In this document: in pieces, positions 35,725 to 45,195 of the stretch
How positions within the stretch are numbered: position 1 is the first letter of the stretch
Layout: each line of letters opens with the position of its first letter
Assembly: GCA_963815645.1 (NCBI GenBank)
Contig: CAWFHL010000002.1
Span: 62,001 to 126,000 of the forward strand
Reading direction: 5' to 3'
Origin: JBBRHQ01 sp963815645
Lineage (GTDB): Bacteria; Actinomycetota; Thermoleophilia; Solirubrobacterales; 70-9
DNA: 64,000 nt
Program-made: the position numbers and the translations under genes
Notes under the pieces: model-generated
The model's input: only the letters and a program-made list of their open reading frames with translations
Told to the model about the DNA's origin: nothing
Databases searched by the model: none

Positions 35725-37774
35725 CAGCTGACGCCCGAGGGCTTGCGATATCCGATCGGGCTGCTGGTCGGATTGCAGTTGGCCGAGGTGCAGTTGCCGT
35801 TGGCGTCGAGCGTTACCAGGCCGGGCTGGCCGAAGAGGTTGTTCGACCCAGTGAAGGCGCTCGTACTCCCATCCTGAGCAAGACCGCCGTCGGGATCGAC
35901 CGCGATGTTGTTCGTGATCGTGTTGCCGCTGCCGGAGTCGCAGTCCCATTCGAAGCCGGGGAAGTTGTTGTACCCCAATCCCAGGTCGGACCAGGTGTTG
36001 TGATCGATCGTGATATTGCTGCGGCTCGTCCCCCCGGTGCCGAGCCCGCAAATCTCGGTGCGGCCCTGGCTGTGTGTGAACAGGTTGTTTTGGATGAGGA
36101 GGCTTCCGTTGGAGCCGCCGTGGACGTAGATGTTGCCGCATTGCCAACCGCGCGCAGCGAGCCATCATCGTTACGCCAGTAGCCCTGGTCGTGGAGGTAG
36201 TTGTTGGTGATCTTCATCCCAGCATCGTTGCCGACGACCTGGATCGTGTCGGAGTGCTCTGAGGACCCCGGGTTGGCCCCGACGGGTCCGATGTTGTTTC
36301 GGTCGATCGTGATGTTGGTGCCGTTAAAGCCCTGCAGGCCATCGGCGGCGATGTCGTGGACCCAGTTGCCGGTGAAGCGGAAGTTGTCGAGGGTGCCGTA
36401 ACAGCGGCAGCCGTAGCCCGTTCCGCCGGAGTCATCGGCGAGCGTCCAGGCAATCTCGTTGTTGCGGATCGTCACGTTGGGGCTGGTGTCCGGTGCGAAG
36501 ATCAGCTGGTCATAGGTCCTGTTCTGTGCCGTGCCGCCGATGGTCGAGTTCTGGATCGTCGTGCCGCTGGCGCTGCGAAGCTCGACCGAGCGGAATCGGG
36601 CGGAGCTGATCGTCAGGCCGGTGGTCGAGTCGATGTCCAGGTGACCCATCGAGCCCCCGTTGGTTGAGATCACGACCCCGCTGCGGTTGCCCATATCGCT
36701 GAAGTTGACGTCGCCGACATCGGCGGTGACGCAGACGCTCTTGCCGGAAGAGACAGCGCTCTTCGCGGCGCCTGAGGTGGTCGCGTTGACCGCACCGGCC
36801 GAACAGGAGCTCGGCGGTGGCGGAGGCGGTGGCGGTGTCGCCTCGACCGTCCAGGTATCGATGGCCGGCGTGTCGTCGACATTGCCGGCCGCGTCGGTGG
36901 CCCGCACCGAGAAGGTGTGATCGGCGACCGAGAGCCCTGAATAGGACTGTGGCGAGCTGCACCCCGTCCAGGCAGCCGAGTCCAGCTTGCACTGGAAGCT
37001 CGAGCCGGCCTCGCTGGAGCTGAAGGAGAAGCTGGCGGCGGTCGCCTGGGTCGGCGAGCTGGGGGAGGCGTCGATTGAGGTCTCCGGCGGGGTCGTGTCG
37101 GGCGGGGGAGGCGGTGGCGGTGGCGGTGTCGCCTCGACCGTCCAGGTATCGATGGCCGGCGTGTCGTCGACATTGCCGGCCGCGTCGGTGGCCCGCACCG
37201 AGAAGGTGTGATCGGCGACCGAGAGCCCTGAATAGGACTGTGGCGAGCTGCACCCCGTCCAGGCAGCCGAGTCCAGCTTGCACTGGAAGCTCGAGCCGGC
37301 CTCGCTGGAGCTGAAGGAGAAGGTGGCCGACCTCTCCTCGGTGCTGGCAGGGGGAGAGGAGCCGATCGAGATCTTCGGAGGCGTGGTGTCGGCCGGAGGC
37401 AGAGGCGAGTCTGAAGGTCGGGCGAGAGATCGACTGACGCACTGCCTCCAGACGAGCGGCGCCCACCAGTGAGAGTGGTGACCAGAGAACCAGCGCTTGC
37501 ACCAGCGCAACTTGATCAGGGTTGCAGCGCTCAGGTGCCAGGCTGGCCAGCGGTGCGGGGTGGCCAACGTCCCGGTGCCGGATGCGGGCTTCGTGAAGGC
37601 CTCGGGTTTCGCGGTCAAGCGGGAGAAGCTCGAGTTCGATGCCTGGGCGGATGCGCCGACCAGGGCCATCCCTAGGACGAGGACGGTGATCAGTCGTGCC
37701 ACCCGTCTCCGTCGGCCGTACATTGCGGCCGTGGCGGTATGGCGATTCGTCTGTGAACGTGCGCGGTCGTTCAT
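35721..37774 (-). CDS. Secreted Ig-like/beta-helix protein (paralogue A), one-base deletion
   Basis: About 684 aa when joined. ATG 37774 follows a c-di-AMP riboswitch candidate. A signal peptide (ARLITVLVLGMALVGASAQA) is followed by a unique region of about 80 residues, two 97-residue Ig-like modules (FSFSSSEAGSSFQCKLDSAA ... NVDDTPAIDTWTV) joined by poly-Pro linkers, and the beta-helix ending RKPSGVSW. One C is missing near 36135 (TTGCCGC where both paralogues read TTGCCCGC), shifting the frame for the last 135 residues, which then read on intact to the stop at 35721. The gene is coupled to paralogue B. Likely a surface or secreted glycan-binding or -processing protein. Confidence 0.85.
36032..36515. 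repeat. 484-bp beta-helix core, copy A
   Basis: Same as the cores at 34767-35251 and 38417-38901 except for one deleted C near 36135. The identity with paralogue C extends well beyond the core in both directions (35721-37320 against 38106-39706, few substitutions). Confidence 0.9.
36835..37330. repeat. Ig-like module repeats in paralogue A (291-bp period)
   Basis: Two nearly identical 291-bp units; the landmark GTGTCGCCTC begins at 36835 and 37126. Each encodes one Ig-like domain plus a proline linker. The second unit (the first in the protein) changes to unique sequence near 37320. Confidence 0.88.
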
Positions 37775-37784
37775 TCTCTCTCCT

Positions 37785-37912
37785 ACGCTTACGGGGTTAG
37801 CTGACGGGCTCGCGCTGAAAGAGCTGCGCTACGCGGCAGTTGCCGGCGATTCGCCCCAAACTGACGGGTCCCCCGATCTCCGGATATGTGGCGGAGACTC
37901 AGCGGCTACGCG
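37785..37912 (-). promoter_or_regulatory. Cyclic di-AMP riboswitch candidate (ydaO/yuaA class)
   Basis: Reading the minus strand: CCGCTGAG, hairpin TCTCCG/CGGAGA, then CGGGGGACCC, TTTGGGGCGAATC, GCGTAGCGCAGCTC, and finally CCGTCAGCTAACCCCGTAAG at the 3' end, 11 bases before the ATG of paralogue A. These blocks and their order match the ydaO consensus as I remember it from Bacillus ydaO (GGGGGACCC, GGGGUGAAUC, CCGUCAGCUAACCUCGUAAG). The 5' CGCT can pair with the 3' AGCG to close P1. In Actinobacteria this class controls cell-wall hydrolases and other exported proteins and usually turns expression off when c-di-AMP is high. Not confirmed by a covariance search. Confidence 0.87.
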
Positions 37913-37914
37913 GC

Positions 37915-37944
37915 ATCCTAACAAGGCCGCGGACGTTATGTAAA
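37915..37944 (-). promoter_or_regulatory. Promoter of the riboswitch-paralogue A-B transcript
   Basis: On the minus strand, TTTACA (37944-37939) and an extended -10 TGTTAGGAT (TAGGAT at 37920-37915) are 18 bases apart, ending 3 bases before the riboswitch. This is the best-formed -35/-10 pair I found in the window. Confidence 0.7.
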
Positions 37945-38030
37945 CCATTGCGAGGTCTGACAGGACAAGTTGGCCGCCTGGATCCTTCGACCTATCGGCC
38001 GGGCCCGTTGAGGCCTGCAAGCGTGAGTTC

Positions 38031-38083
38031 AGCCCAGCCCGCCGGATCCCTTCTCGAAAACGAGGGACCGGTCCGCTGGGCCT
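38031..38083 (-). terminator. Long imperfect inverted repeat after paralogue C
   Basis: Outer arms GCCCAGC/GCTGGGC, middle CCGG/CCGG and inner TCTCG/CGAG around AAAA form one long stem just downstream of the gene that ends at 38106. It probably ends that transcript before the riboswitch promoter of paralogue A. Confidence 0.5.
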
Positions 38084-38105
38084 ACGGACTGCGGTGCCCG
38101 CCCCC

Positions 38106-40890
38106 TCACCAGCTGACGCCCGAGGGCTTGCGATATCCGATCGGGCTGCTGGTCGGATTGCAGTTGGCCGAGGTGCAGTTGCCGTTGGCGTCGAGTGTTA
38201 CCAGGCCGGGCTGGCCGAAGAGGTTGTTCGACCCAGTGAAGGCGCTCGTACTCCCATCCTGAGCAAGACCGCCGTCGGGATCGACCGCGATGTTGTTCGT
38301 GATCGTGTTGCCGCTGCCGGAGTCGCAGTCCCATTCGAAGCCGGGGAAGTTGTTGTACCCCAATCCCAGGTCGGACCAGGTGTTGTGATCGATCGTGATA
38401 TTGCTGCGGCTCGTCCCCCCGGTGCCGAGCCCGCAAATCTCGGTGCGGCCCTGGCTGTGTGTGAACAGGTTGTTTTGGATGAGGAGGCTTCCGTTGGAGC
38501 CGCCGTGGACGTAGATGTTGCCCGCATTGCCAACCGCGCGCAGCGAGCCATCATCGTTACGCCAGTAGCCCTGGTCGTGGAGGTAGTTGTTGGTGATCTT
38601 CATCCCAGCATCGTTGCCGACGACCTGGATCGTGTCGGAGTGCTCTGAGGACCCCGGGTTGGCCCCGACGGGTCCGATGTTGTTTCGGTCGATCGTGATG
38701 TTGGTGCCGTTAAAGCCCTGCAGGCCATCGGCGGCGATGTCGTGGACCCAGTTGCCGGTGAAGCGGAAGTTGTCGAGGGTGCCGTAACAGCGGCAGCCGT
38801 AGCCCGTTCCGCCGGAGTCATCGGCGAGCGTCCAGGCAATCTCGTTGTTGCGGATCGTCACGTTGGGGCTGGTGTCCGGTGCGAAGATCAGCTGGTCATA
38901 GGTCCTGTTCTGTGCCGTGCCGCCGATGGTCGAGTTCTGGATCGTCGTGCCGCTGGCGCTGCGAAGCTCGACCGAGCGGAATCGGGCGGAGCTGATCGTC
39001 AGGCCGGTGGTCGAGTCGATGTCCAGGTGACCCATCGAGCCCCCGTTGGTTGAGATCACGACCCCGCTGCGGTTGCCCATATCGCTGAAGTTGACGTCGC
39101 CGACATCGGCGGTGACGCAGACGCTCTTGCCGGAAGAGACAGCGCTCCTCGCGGCGCCTGAGGTGGTCGCGTTGACCGCACCGGCCGAACAGGAGCTCGG
39201 CGGTGGCGGAGGCGGTGGCGGTGTCGCCTCGACCGTCCAGGTATCGATGGCCGGCGTGTCGTCGACATTGCCGGCCGGGTCGGTGGCCCGCACCGAGAAG
39301 GTGTGATCGGCGACCGAGAGCCCTGAATAGGACTGTGGCGAGCTGCACCCCGTCCAGGCAGCCGAGTCCAGCTTGCACTGGAAGCTCGAGCCGGCCTCGC
39401 TGGAGCTGAAGGAGAAGCTGGCGGCGGTCGCCTGGGTCGGCGAGCTGGGGGAGGCGTCGATTGAGGTCTCCGGCGGGGTCGTGTCGGGCGGGGGAGGCGG
39501 TGGCGGTGGCGGTGTCGCCTCGACCGTCCAGGTATCGATGGCCGGCGTGTCGTCGACATTGCCGGCCGCGTCGGTGGCCCGCACCGAGAAGGTGTGATCG
39601 GCGACCGAGAGCCCTGAATAGGACTGTGGCGAGCTGCACCCCGTCCAGGCAGCCGAGTCCAGCTTGCACTGGAAGCTCGAGCCGGCCTCGCTGGAGCTGA
39701 AGGAGAAGCTGGCGGCGGTCGCCTGGGTCGGCGAGCTGGGGGAGGCGTCGATTGAGGTCTCCGGCGGGGTCGTGTCGGGCGGGGGAGGCGGTGGCGGTGG
39801 CGGTGTCGCCTCGACCGTCCAGGTATCGATGGCCGGCGTGTCGTCGACATTGCCGGCCGGGTCGGTGGCCCGCACCGAGAAGGTGTGATCGGCGACCGAG
39901 AGCCCTGAATAGGACTGTGGCGAGCTGCACCCCGTCCAGGCAGCCGAGTCCAGCTTGCACTGGAAGCTCGAGCCGGCCTCGCTGGAGCTGAAGGAGAAGC
40001 TGGCGGCGGTCGCCTGGGTCGGCGAGCTGGGGGAGGCGTCGATTGAGGTCTCCGGCGGGGTCGTGTCGGGGGCAGAACCGACACCGAAGGAGTGCTCGCT
40101 GGCGCTGGTTCCGCCCGCCGGGCCAGTGACGGTCAGCCTTACGTATTTCGTGCCTGTCGATTCGAAGGTGAACTCGATCAGGCACCCATCGCGCGTTTGC
40201 CAGACGATGCTGCCATCGGCATTCTCGAATGACCAGGTGCAGGCCAGCGGCCCGCTGCCGGTGGAGGCCGAGCCATCGAGGGTGACCGGCACGCCGACCA
40301 GCGCAGCGCTTGGTGGGGTCCAAACAGCCTTCGGGAGAATCACCGGCGGGGGCTTGGCGGGGATGCTCGACCGGTTACGGGGGTCGGAGCCGGCGATCAC
40401 CTCGTCCCGGTCGCTGTAGCCGTCGCCGTCGGTGTCGGCCTTCCGCGGGTTGGTCTTGGTGCTGTTCATCTCGATTCCGTCGCCGAGGCCGTCTCCGTCG
40501 GTGTCCGCCGTGAGCGAGTCTGTCCTGGTCCGTCGGCCTCGACCCCATCGCCCAGGCCGTCGCCGTCGGTGTCCGCCCTGTGCGGGTTCGTCTTTGTCCG
40601 GTTGACCTCCGTCCCGTCACCGAGTCCGTCGCCGTCGGTGTCGGCCTTGCGCGGATAGGTCCCCGTGCGGTTGAGTTCGGTCCAGTTGGTTAGACCGTCG
40701 CCGTCGAGATCCTCCACCGGGCGGCCCTGCCCGATATGCCCGGCTACTTTGGTGAGTCGGCCTCCCATGGCATCGGCATGCCGGTGGGTCGCGGCACCGG
40801 CGGCAGCCGCCGGATACCACCACCCGAGCAGGGCAAGGAGGCGGCGAGGGCGAGCGCCACCAATCGGGCCGGAGAAGCGATGTGCCGCAT
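38106..40890 (-). CDS. Secreted calcium-repeat/PKD-like/Ig-like/beta-helix protein (paralogue C), two frameshifts
   Basis: About 925 aa when joined. ATG 40890 (MRHIASPARLVALALAAS) continues, after a shift near 40836, as LALLGWWYPAAAAGAATHRH: a signal peptide split by the indel. Next come thrombospondin-type-3-like calcium repeats (DLDGDGLTNWTEL, ADTDGDGLGDGTEV, ADTDGDGYSDRDEV), with a second shift near 40530. The remaining 787 residues are unbroken: a PKD-like domain (VTLDGSASTGSGPLACTWSF), three 97-residue Ig-like modules with poly-Pro linkers, and the same beta-helix as paralogue A. The beta-helix probably contacts the glycan and the rest forms a calcium-stiffened stalk (inference). Confidence 0.85.
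38417..38901. repeat. 485-bp identical beta-helix core, copy C
   Basis: Identical to 34767-35251; also the intact version of the copy-A tract at 36032-36515. Confidence 0.9.
39221..40073. repeat. Three tandem Ig-like module repeats in paralogue C (291-bp period)
   Basis: Landmark GTGTCGCCTC begins at 39221, 39512 and 39803, an exact 291-bp period. Copies differ at very few bases, for example GCCGCGTCGG against GCCGGGTCGG. Confidence 0.9.
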
Positions 40891-41042
40891 TTGCCCCTTA
40901 TCGGGGCGAATGGCTCTGACGAATAGGTTTCAGCGGGGTCCGGTTGGACAAATGTGCGAAGAAGGGTCGGCCGACCCGGCGATGGCGCCCATCCCCGGCC
41001 GATCCCGCGCTCGAGCCGGCTCGCGGGGTCGAGAGCGCTCCG

Positions 41043-42335
41043 TCAGCCAAGCTCTGCGCTCAGCTCGGAGCTCTCGTGCCCGCCCGGTGCGTCTCCCCCG
41101 GCTGGTCCTAGCAGCAGCCGGCGCATCATCGCCAGGCGGCTCTCCCGCACCGGTCCCAGGGTGAGGACATGCGAGTAGGCGGCGAGCAGCGAGCGTTCCT
41201 GGTGCTCCCAGGCAAGGACGCGCTCGACCCGCTCGCGGCCCGCCGCGCCCATCGCGGCGCGCCGGTCCGGATCGTCGAGGAGCGTGGAGACGGCCCGGGC
41301 GAAGCCCTCGTGGTCGCCCGACGCCACGAAGACCGCGGCGTCGGCGGCGCCGAAGCGAGACTCGGCGAGGTCGTAGGAGACCATCGGCCGCGACATCGCC
41401 ATGTACTCGGAGAGCTTGACCATCGAGGAGACGTCGTTGAGCGGGTTGCTTGGGTCCGGGGCGAGGCAGACGTCGGAGCTGGAGAGCACCCGGCCGATCG
41501 TCTCGTGCTCGACCCAGCCGCTGAACTCGACGCACTCGGCGAGGCCGAGCTTCACCGTAAGTCCGCGCATCTCCTCGAGCACCTCGCCGTCGCCCATGAA
41601 GACCGCGTGCCAGTCCTGGCGCAGGGCGTGCAGCTCAGCCAGCGCGAGCAGGGCCTGGTCGACGCCGTCCTGCGGGCCCATCACGCCGGCGTAGCTGAGC
41701 AGGAAGCGCTTGCCGCGCTTCAGCGCCGGGTCGGGCTCGCTCGGCGTGAACCGGGTCAGGTCGGGACCGGTGCGGACGACGGCGACGTCGTCGGGGTCGC
41801 GCTGGCCGCGCTCGATCGCCACCCGGCGGTAGGAGTCGTTGACCGAGAGCACGACGTCGGCGCTGCGGAAGGCGACCTGCTCGGCGGCGAGGGTCGCCTT
41901 GTGCAGGAGGCCGCCGCCGAAGCGGGTGAGGTAGAGCTCCGGCGTGAGGTCGTGGTGGTCGAAGACGAAGCGGGCGCCACGGCGGCGCAGCCCGAGGGCC
42001 GCAAGCAGGAGGAAATCGGGCGGGCTGCAGGCGTGGACGAGGTCGAAGCTGCGCTCGCGGGCGAGCCGGCGGGCGAGCCGGCGGATGCTCCAGAGCGCGG
42101 CCAGGTACTCGAGCGCGTAGCCCGCCGCGCCCTCGCCGGCGCGGCGGGGCTCGTAGCGGTGGATCTCGACGCCGTCGATCCGCTCGTGCTCGTCCCGGTC
42201 CCGGCTCTCGCCGGTCGGGCAGATCACGGTCACCTCGTAGCCGGCCCTGGTCAGCGCGGTGGCCTGGTTCCAGACGTGACGGTCCGAGGGGACCGGCTCG
42301 TTCTGGAGCAGGATGAGGATGCGCTCGCCGGCCAT
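41043..42335 (-). CDS. Glycosyltransferase family 4
   Basis: 430 aa, intact. The N-terminal GT-B domain starts RILILLQNEPVPSDRHVWNQ; DHHDLTPELY and SYAGVMGPQDGVDQALLALA mark the acceptor and hinge parts. The donor-site region is SSSDVCLAPDPSNPLNDVSS, then MVKLSEYMAMSRPMVSYDLA, where family members have the EX7E-like motif (here MVKLSEYMA). It starts one base after the stop of the deacetylase gene, so it is the last gene of the seven-gene operon. It probably adds a hexose to the lipid-linked repeat unit in the cytoplasm. Confidence 0.92.
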   Translation of the reverse strand: MAGERILILLQNEPVPSDRHVWNQATALTRAGYEVTVICPTGESRDRDEHERIDGVEIHRYEPRRAGEGAAGYALEYLAALWSIRRLARRLARERSFDLVHACSPPDFLLLAALGLRRRGARFVFDHHDLTPELYLTRFGGGLLHKATLAAEQVAFRSADVVLSVNDSYRRVAIERGQRDPDDVAVVRTGPDLTRFTPSEPDPALKRGKRFLLSYAGVMGPQDGVDQALLALAELHALRQDWHAVFMGDGEVLEEMRGLTVKLGLAECVEFSGWVEHETIGRVLSSSDVCLAPDPSNPLNDVSSMVKLSEYMAMSRPMVSYDLAESRFGAADAAVFVASGDHEGFARAVSTLLDDPDRRAAMGAAGRERVERVLAWEHQERSLLAAYSHVLTLGPVRESRLAMMRRLLLGPAGGDAPGGHESSELSAELG

Positions 42336-42336
42336 C

Positions 42337-43422
42337 TCAGGCCGGCGACCGATCGAGCTCGGGCTCCTGTGTGACGAGGTGCCGGAGCTGCGTGCCCAAG
42401 CAGTGTGGCGCGCTCGGCACCATCACCCTCGATGCGGGTGTTCGCTGTCCTCCCACCGGCGCCGCGGCCCGGCTGCGCCACCAGGCGGCCACCTCGCGCG
42501 GGAGCGCGAACCAGCCGTCCTGCTGTGCCGCCAGGTACTCGAGGAATTCCTCGTACATGCGCAGTCGGGCCGGGGTGTCGAGGTAGTCGGGGTGGGTGAT
42601 CAGGTTGATCAGGCCGCCGTTGGCGATGATCCAATCGCTCTTGCCGGTCCAGAGCTCGATCGTCTCCTGGCGCAGGATCTCCCACAGCGTGTGGTCCTGG
42701 ACCAGGGTGATCGGAAGCTCGACCATCTCGCCGAGGAAGAAGGGAAGGATCGAGCAGCAGCCGCCGGGCTGGGGCTCGAAGGGGTCGGTGTCGGGGAAGG
42801 AGCTGTCGTAGAGCGAGCCCAGCTCGGGCATCCACTCCGCGTCGCGGTGGGTGGCGGGCGAGCGGAACCCGACCGCGTCCCACTCGGCCAGGTAACGGTG
42901 GATCGCCGGCAGTTCGGCCTCGAAGCGGGCGCGGCTCTCGAACAACCTGCCGTCGTGCTTGATCCCGTGCAGGCCGATCTCGCAGCCGCCGGCGCGGACG
43001 TGCTCGAAGAGACCGGCGGGATCGGGTACCACTCGGCGACGAAGTTCCAGGAGGAGACGAAGCCGTGGCGACGCTCGATCTCGATGACCTCGCGCACGTT
43101 CGCCACCCCGGCGGGGCCCTCGACGTCGTGGGTGAGGATCGCGGCGAAGCGCTTGCCGTCGGGCCAAGTAGGGGAGCCGGAAGGGCATCCCACCGAGCCC
43201 GAGCCTCTTCTTCCTGCCGGCGGTCGACGAGCAGCGACTCGATCGGCCAGCGCGGAAACTCGACCGCATCTGGCGCTGCGCGTAACGCCGCCGCATCGCG
43301 ATCTGCAGCCGCCGCGGAAGAAGCGACTTGAGCGCGTAGTAGGCGCTCAGCGCCCGCGGCCGGACCGGCCGGCCGCGGTAGCGCTCCTCGAGGTAGTAGC
43401 GTTCGTCATGGTCCACTGTCAC
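42337..43422 (-). pseudogene. Polysaccharide deacetylase, frameshifted
   Basis: A GTG near 43422 starts TVDHDERYYLEERYRGR. After frame changes (about 43240, 43160 and 43030) the NodB-type core reads WPDGKRFAAILTHDVEGPAG (THDVEG metal Asp), VREVIEIERRHGFVSSWNFV, ICEIGLHGIKHDGRLFE-like GLHGIKHDG (metal His) and WDAVGFRSPATHRDAEWMPE. The last 230 residues are unbroken. Metal and catalytic residues are all present in one frame or another. The family removes acetyl groups from N-acetylhexosamines. In EPS loci with AsnB and FemAB it is a recurrent member. Confidence 0.75.
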
Positions 43423-43478
43423 CGAAGAAGCAACGCCGTCGGCCCCGTCGAGCTTCCTCGAGGGCCGGCGGCGCCGGT

Positions 43479-44174
43479 CAGACGCGCCGCGGCCGCTGAG
43501 GACGACCTTGGCGGTGCGGGCGAGGATCTTCGCGTTCAGCCAGAGGGAGCGGCGCTGACGTACTCGAGGTCGAGCTCGACCATCTCCGCGTAGTCGAGCT
43601 CGTTTCGGCCGCTGACCTGCCAGAGGCCGGTCATACCGGGCTTGACCGAGAGGCGGCCCAGCCAGCGGGGGGATAGAGTCCACCTCGTAGGGGATCGGCG
43701 GGCGCGGGCCGACAAGGGTCATCTCGCCGCGGACGACGTTCCACAGCTGCGGCAGCTCGTCGAGGCTGAAGCGGCGCAGGAAGGCTCCGACCCGGGTCAC
43801 CCGCGCGTCGTTCTCGAGCTTCTTCAGGCCGTCGTCGCCCCGGGGTCGATCTCTCCGTTGCCGGTGATCACGTTGAGGACGTAGTCGCGGTGCGGGTCGG
43901 CGGCGATGTCGGCGCCCCATCGTGCGGAACTTGAAAACCGTGAACTCGCGCAGGCCGCGGCCGTGCGGCGCTGGCGGAAGAACGGCGAGCCGCGGAGTCG
44001 GCCCTGATCGCCAGAGCGATCGCGGCGAGGAGCGGGGCGAGGAACACCAGGAGCACAGAGGCGACGAGGATGACGCACGCGCGCAGGAGCGCTTCCGCGA
44101 GCGATTCCTCGGTCGCGGCCGCAGCGCGGTGCGGATGTACGGCGGAGGTCTGCGCGGAGGCCGTCGGCGGGCAC
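43479..44174 (-). pseudogene. Priming sugar-phosphate transferase (bacterial sugar transferase, WcaJ/RfbP type), frameshifted
   Basis: Read across several frames: a helix AEALLRACVILVASVLLVFL, then SPFFRQRR, GLREFTVFKFRTMGADIAAD (the KFRTM motif), YVLNVITGNGEIDP, and LKKLENDARVTRVGAFLRRF continuing SLDELPQLWNVVRGEMTLVG with PRPPIPYEV. This is the PF02397 catalytic domain that puts the first sugar phosphate on undecaprenyl phosphate. The N-terminal membrane domain of long versions is absent. Ends are approximate; the C-terminal WLNAKILARTAKVVLSGRG is in the frame that runs into the deacetylase. Confidence 0.75.
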
Positions 44175-44195
44175 GGATCTGCTCTGCTCAACCGA

Positions 44196-45195
44196 TCAAC
44201 GCCCGGTTCGCCTGGACTTGCGGGTCGCCTGCCGCAGGGGGACTGGCGTGGCCGGAAGGCGACCAGGGGGGGCGGCCGCAGCCCAAGGATCACCCGCAGC
44301 CCGGCCCGCTCGGCGCGGACACGCTCCCGCTGCGCGGAGCTGACCAGGGCCCCGGGACCGAAGACGGCGATGCGGATCGCGTGCCCAGGGCCAGCGCGGC
44401 GCGGATTCCGAGCCTGCGCCCCGGCCGTAGTGCTTGTCGGCGAACAGCAGGCGGGAGTGGCTCAGCTGCGCCATCAGGTCGCCGTGCGAGCGGCCCCCGG
44501 AGTGGTGGGTGATGACCATCGTCGGCAGGTGGGCCACCGGCCAGCCCGCCTGCCAGAAGCGGTAGCACCAGTCGATCTCCTCCGAGTAGAGGAAGAAGCG
44601 CTCATCCATCGGCCCGACCGCCTGCACGGCCTCGCGGCGGGCGATCAGGAAGGCGCCGACGAGCCAGTCGGCCTCGTGCTCGCGCCCGTACCGAGCGGGC
44701 CGGGTCTCCAGCTCCTGCAGCGCGCATGGCCGGCCAGTGGGCGGCGAAGAGCGACTCGCCGAGGCTGCGCAGGGGGGAGGGGAAGCGCCGGATCGACGGC
44801 TGCAGCTCGCCCTCGGTGCCGCGCTGGACGACGCTGGCCAGGCCGAGCTCGGGACGCGCGTCCATCGCCTTGACCAGCTCCCCAGCGTCCCGGAGAGAAT
44901 CTCGACGTCCGGGTTGAGCAGCAGGACGTAGCGGCCCCGGCGTGCTCCAGGGCGACGTTGTTGGAGGCGGCGAAGCCGCGGTTGTCGCGCCGGAAGACCC
45001 GCACCTGCTCGAACTCGCGCTCGATTGCGTCGGGCGTGCCGTCGGTCGAGCCGGCATCGACGACGAACCACCGACCGAGGCCGAGCCGGTCGCGGCCAGG
45101 GCCGAGCGCAGCGTCCGCAGCGCCATCTCGCGGCCGTTGTGGGTGACCGTGATAACCGAGAGGTCGGGATAGCGGAGGGGAGATGCTGTCATCAC
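44196..45195 (-). pseudogene. Glycosyltransferase family 2 (rhamnosyltransferase-like), frameshifted
   Basis: Starts MMTASPLRYPDLSVITVTHN; its ATG/GTG start overlaps the stop of the FemAB-like gene (GTGATGA). Shifted-frame continuations: VDAGSTDGTPDAIEREF, VFRRDNRGFAASNNVALEHA, RYVLLLNPDVEIL (DxD-like metal site), LVKAMDARPELGLASVVQRG, and an unbroken end with DWLVGAFLIARREAVQAVGP and MDERFFLYSEEIDWCYRFWQ. The final block is typical of WbbL-like rhamnosyltransferases. Three or four indels. It extends the repeat unit on the inner membrane face. Confidence 0.75.

Noticed and set aside
35725..36168. N-terminal extension of paralogue B up to 36168
   Set aside because: This segment is the out-of-frame reading of paralogue A after its one-base deletion. 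The GTG at 35724 with a signal peptide is the true start.
39221..40073. 291-bp direct repeats as possible mobile-element ends
   Set aside because: They are in-frame Ig-like modules with proline linkers, with no transposase or inverted ends nearby.
40888..40925. GCCCC-GATAA-GGGGC hairpin just before paralogue C considered as a second riboswitch
   Set aside because: Only a 5-bp stem and none of the ydaO blocks in order; too little to support a regulatory RNA.
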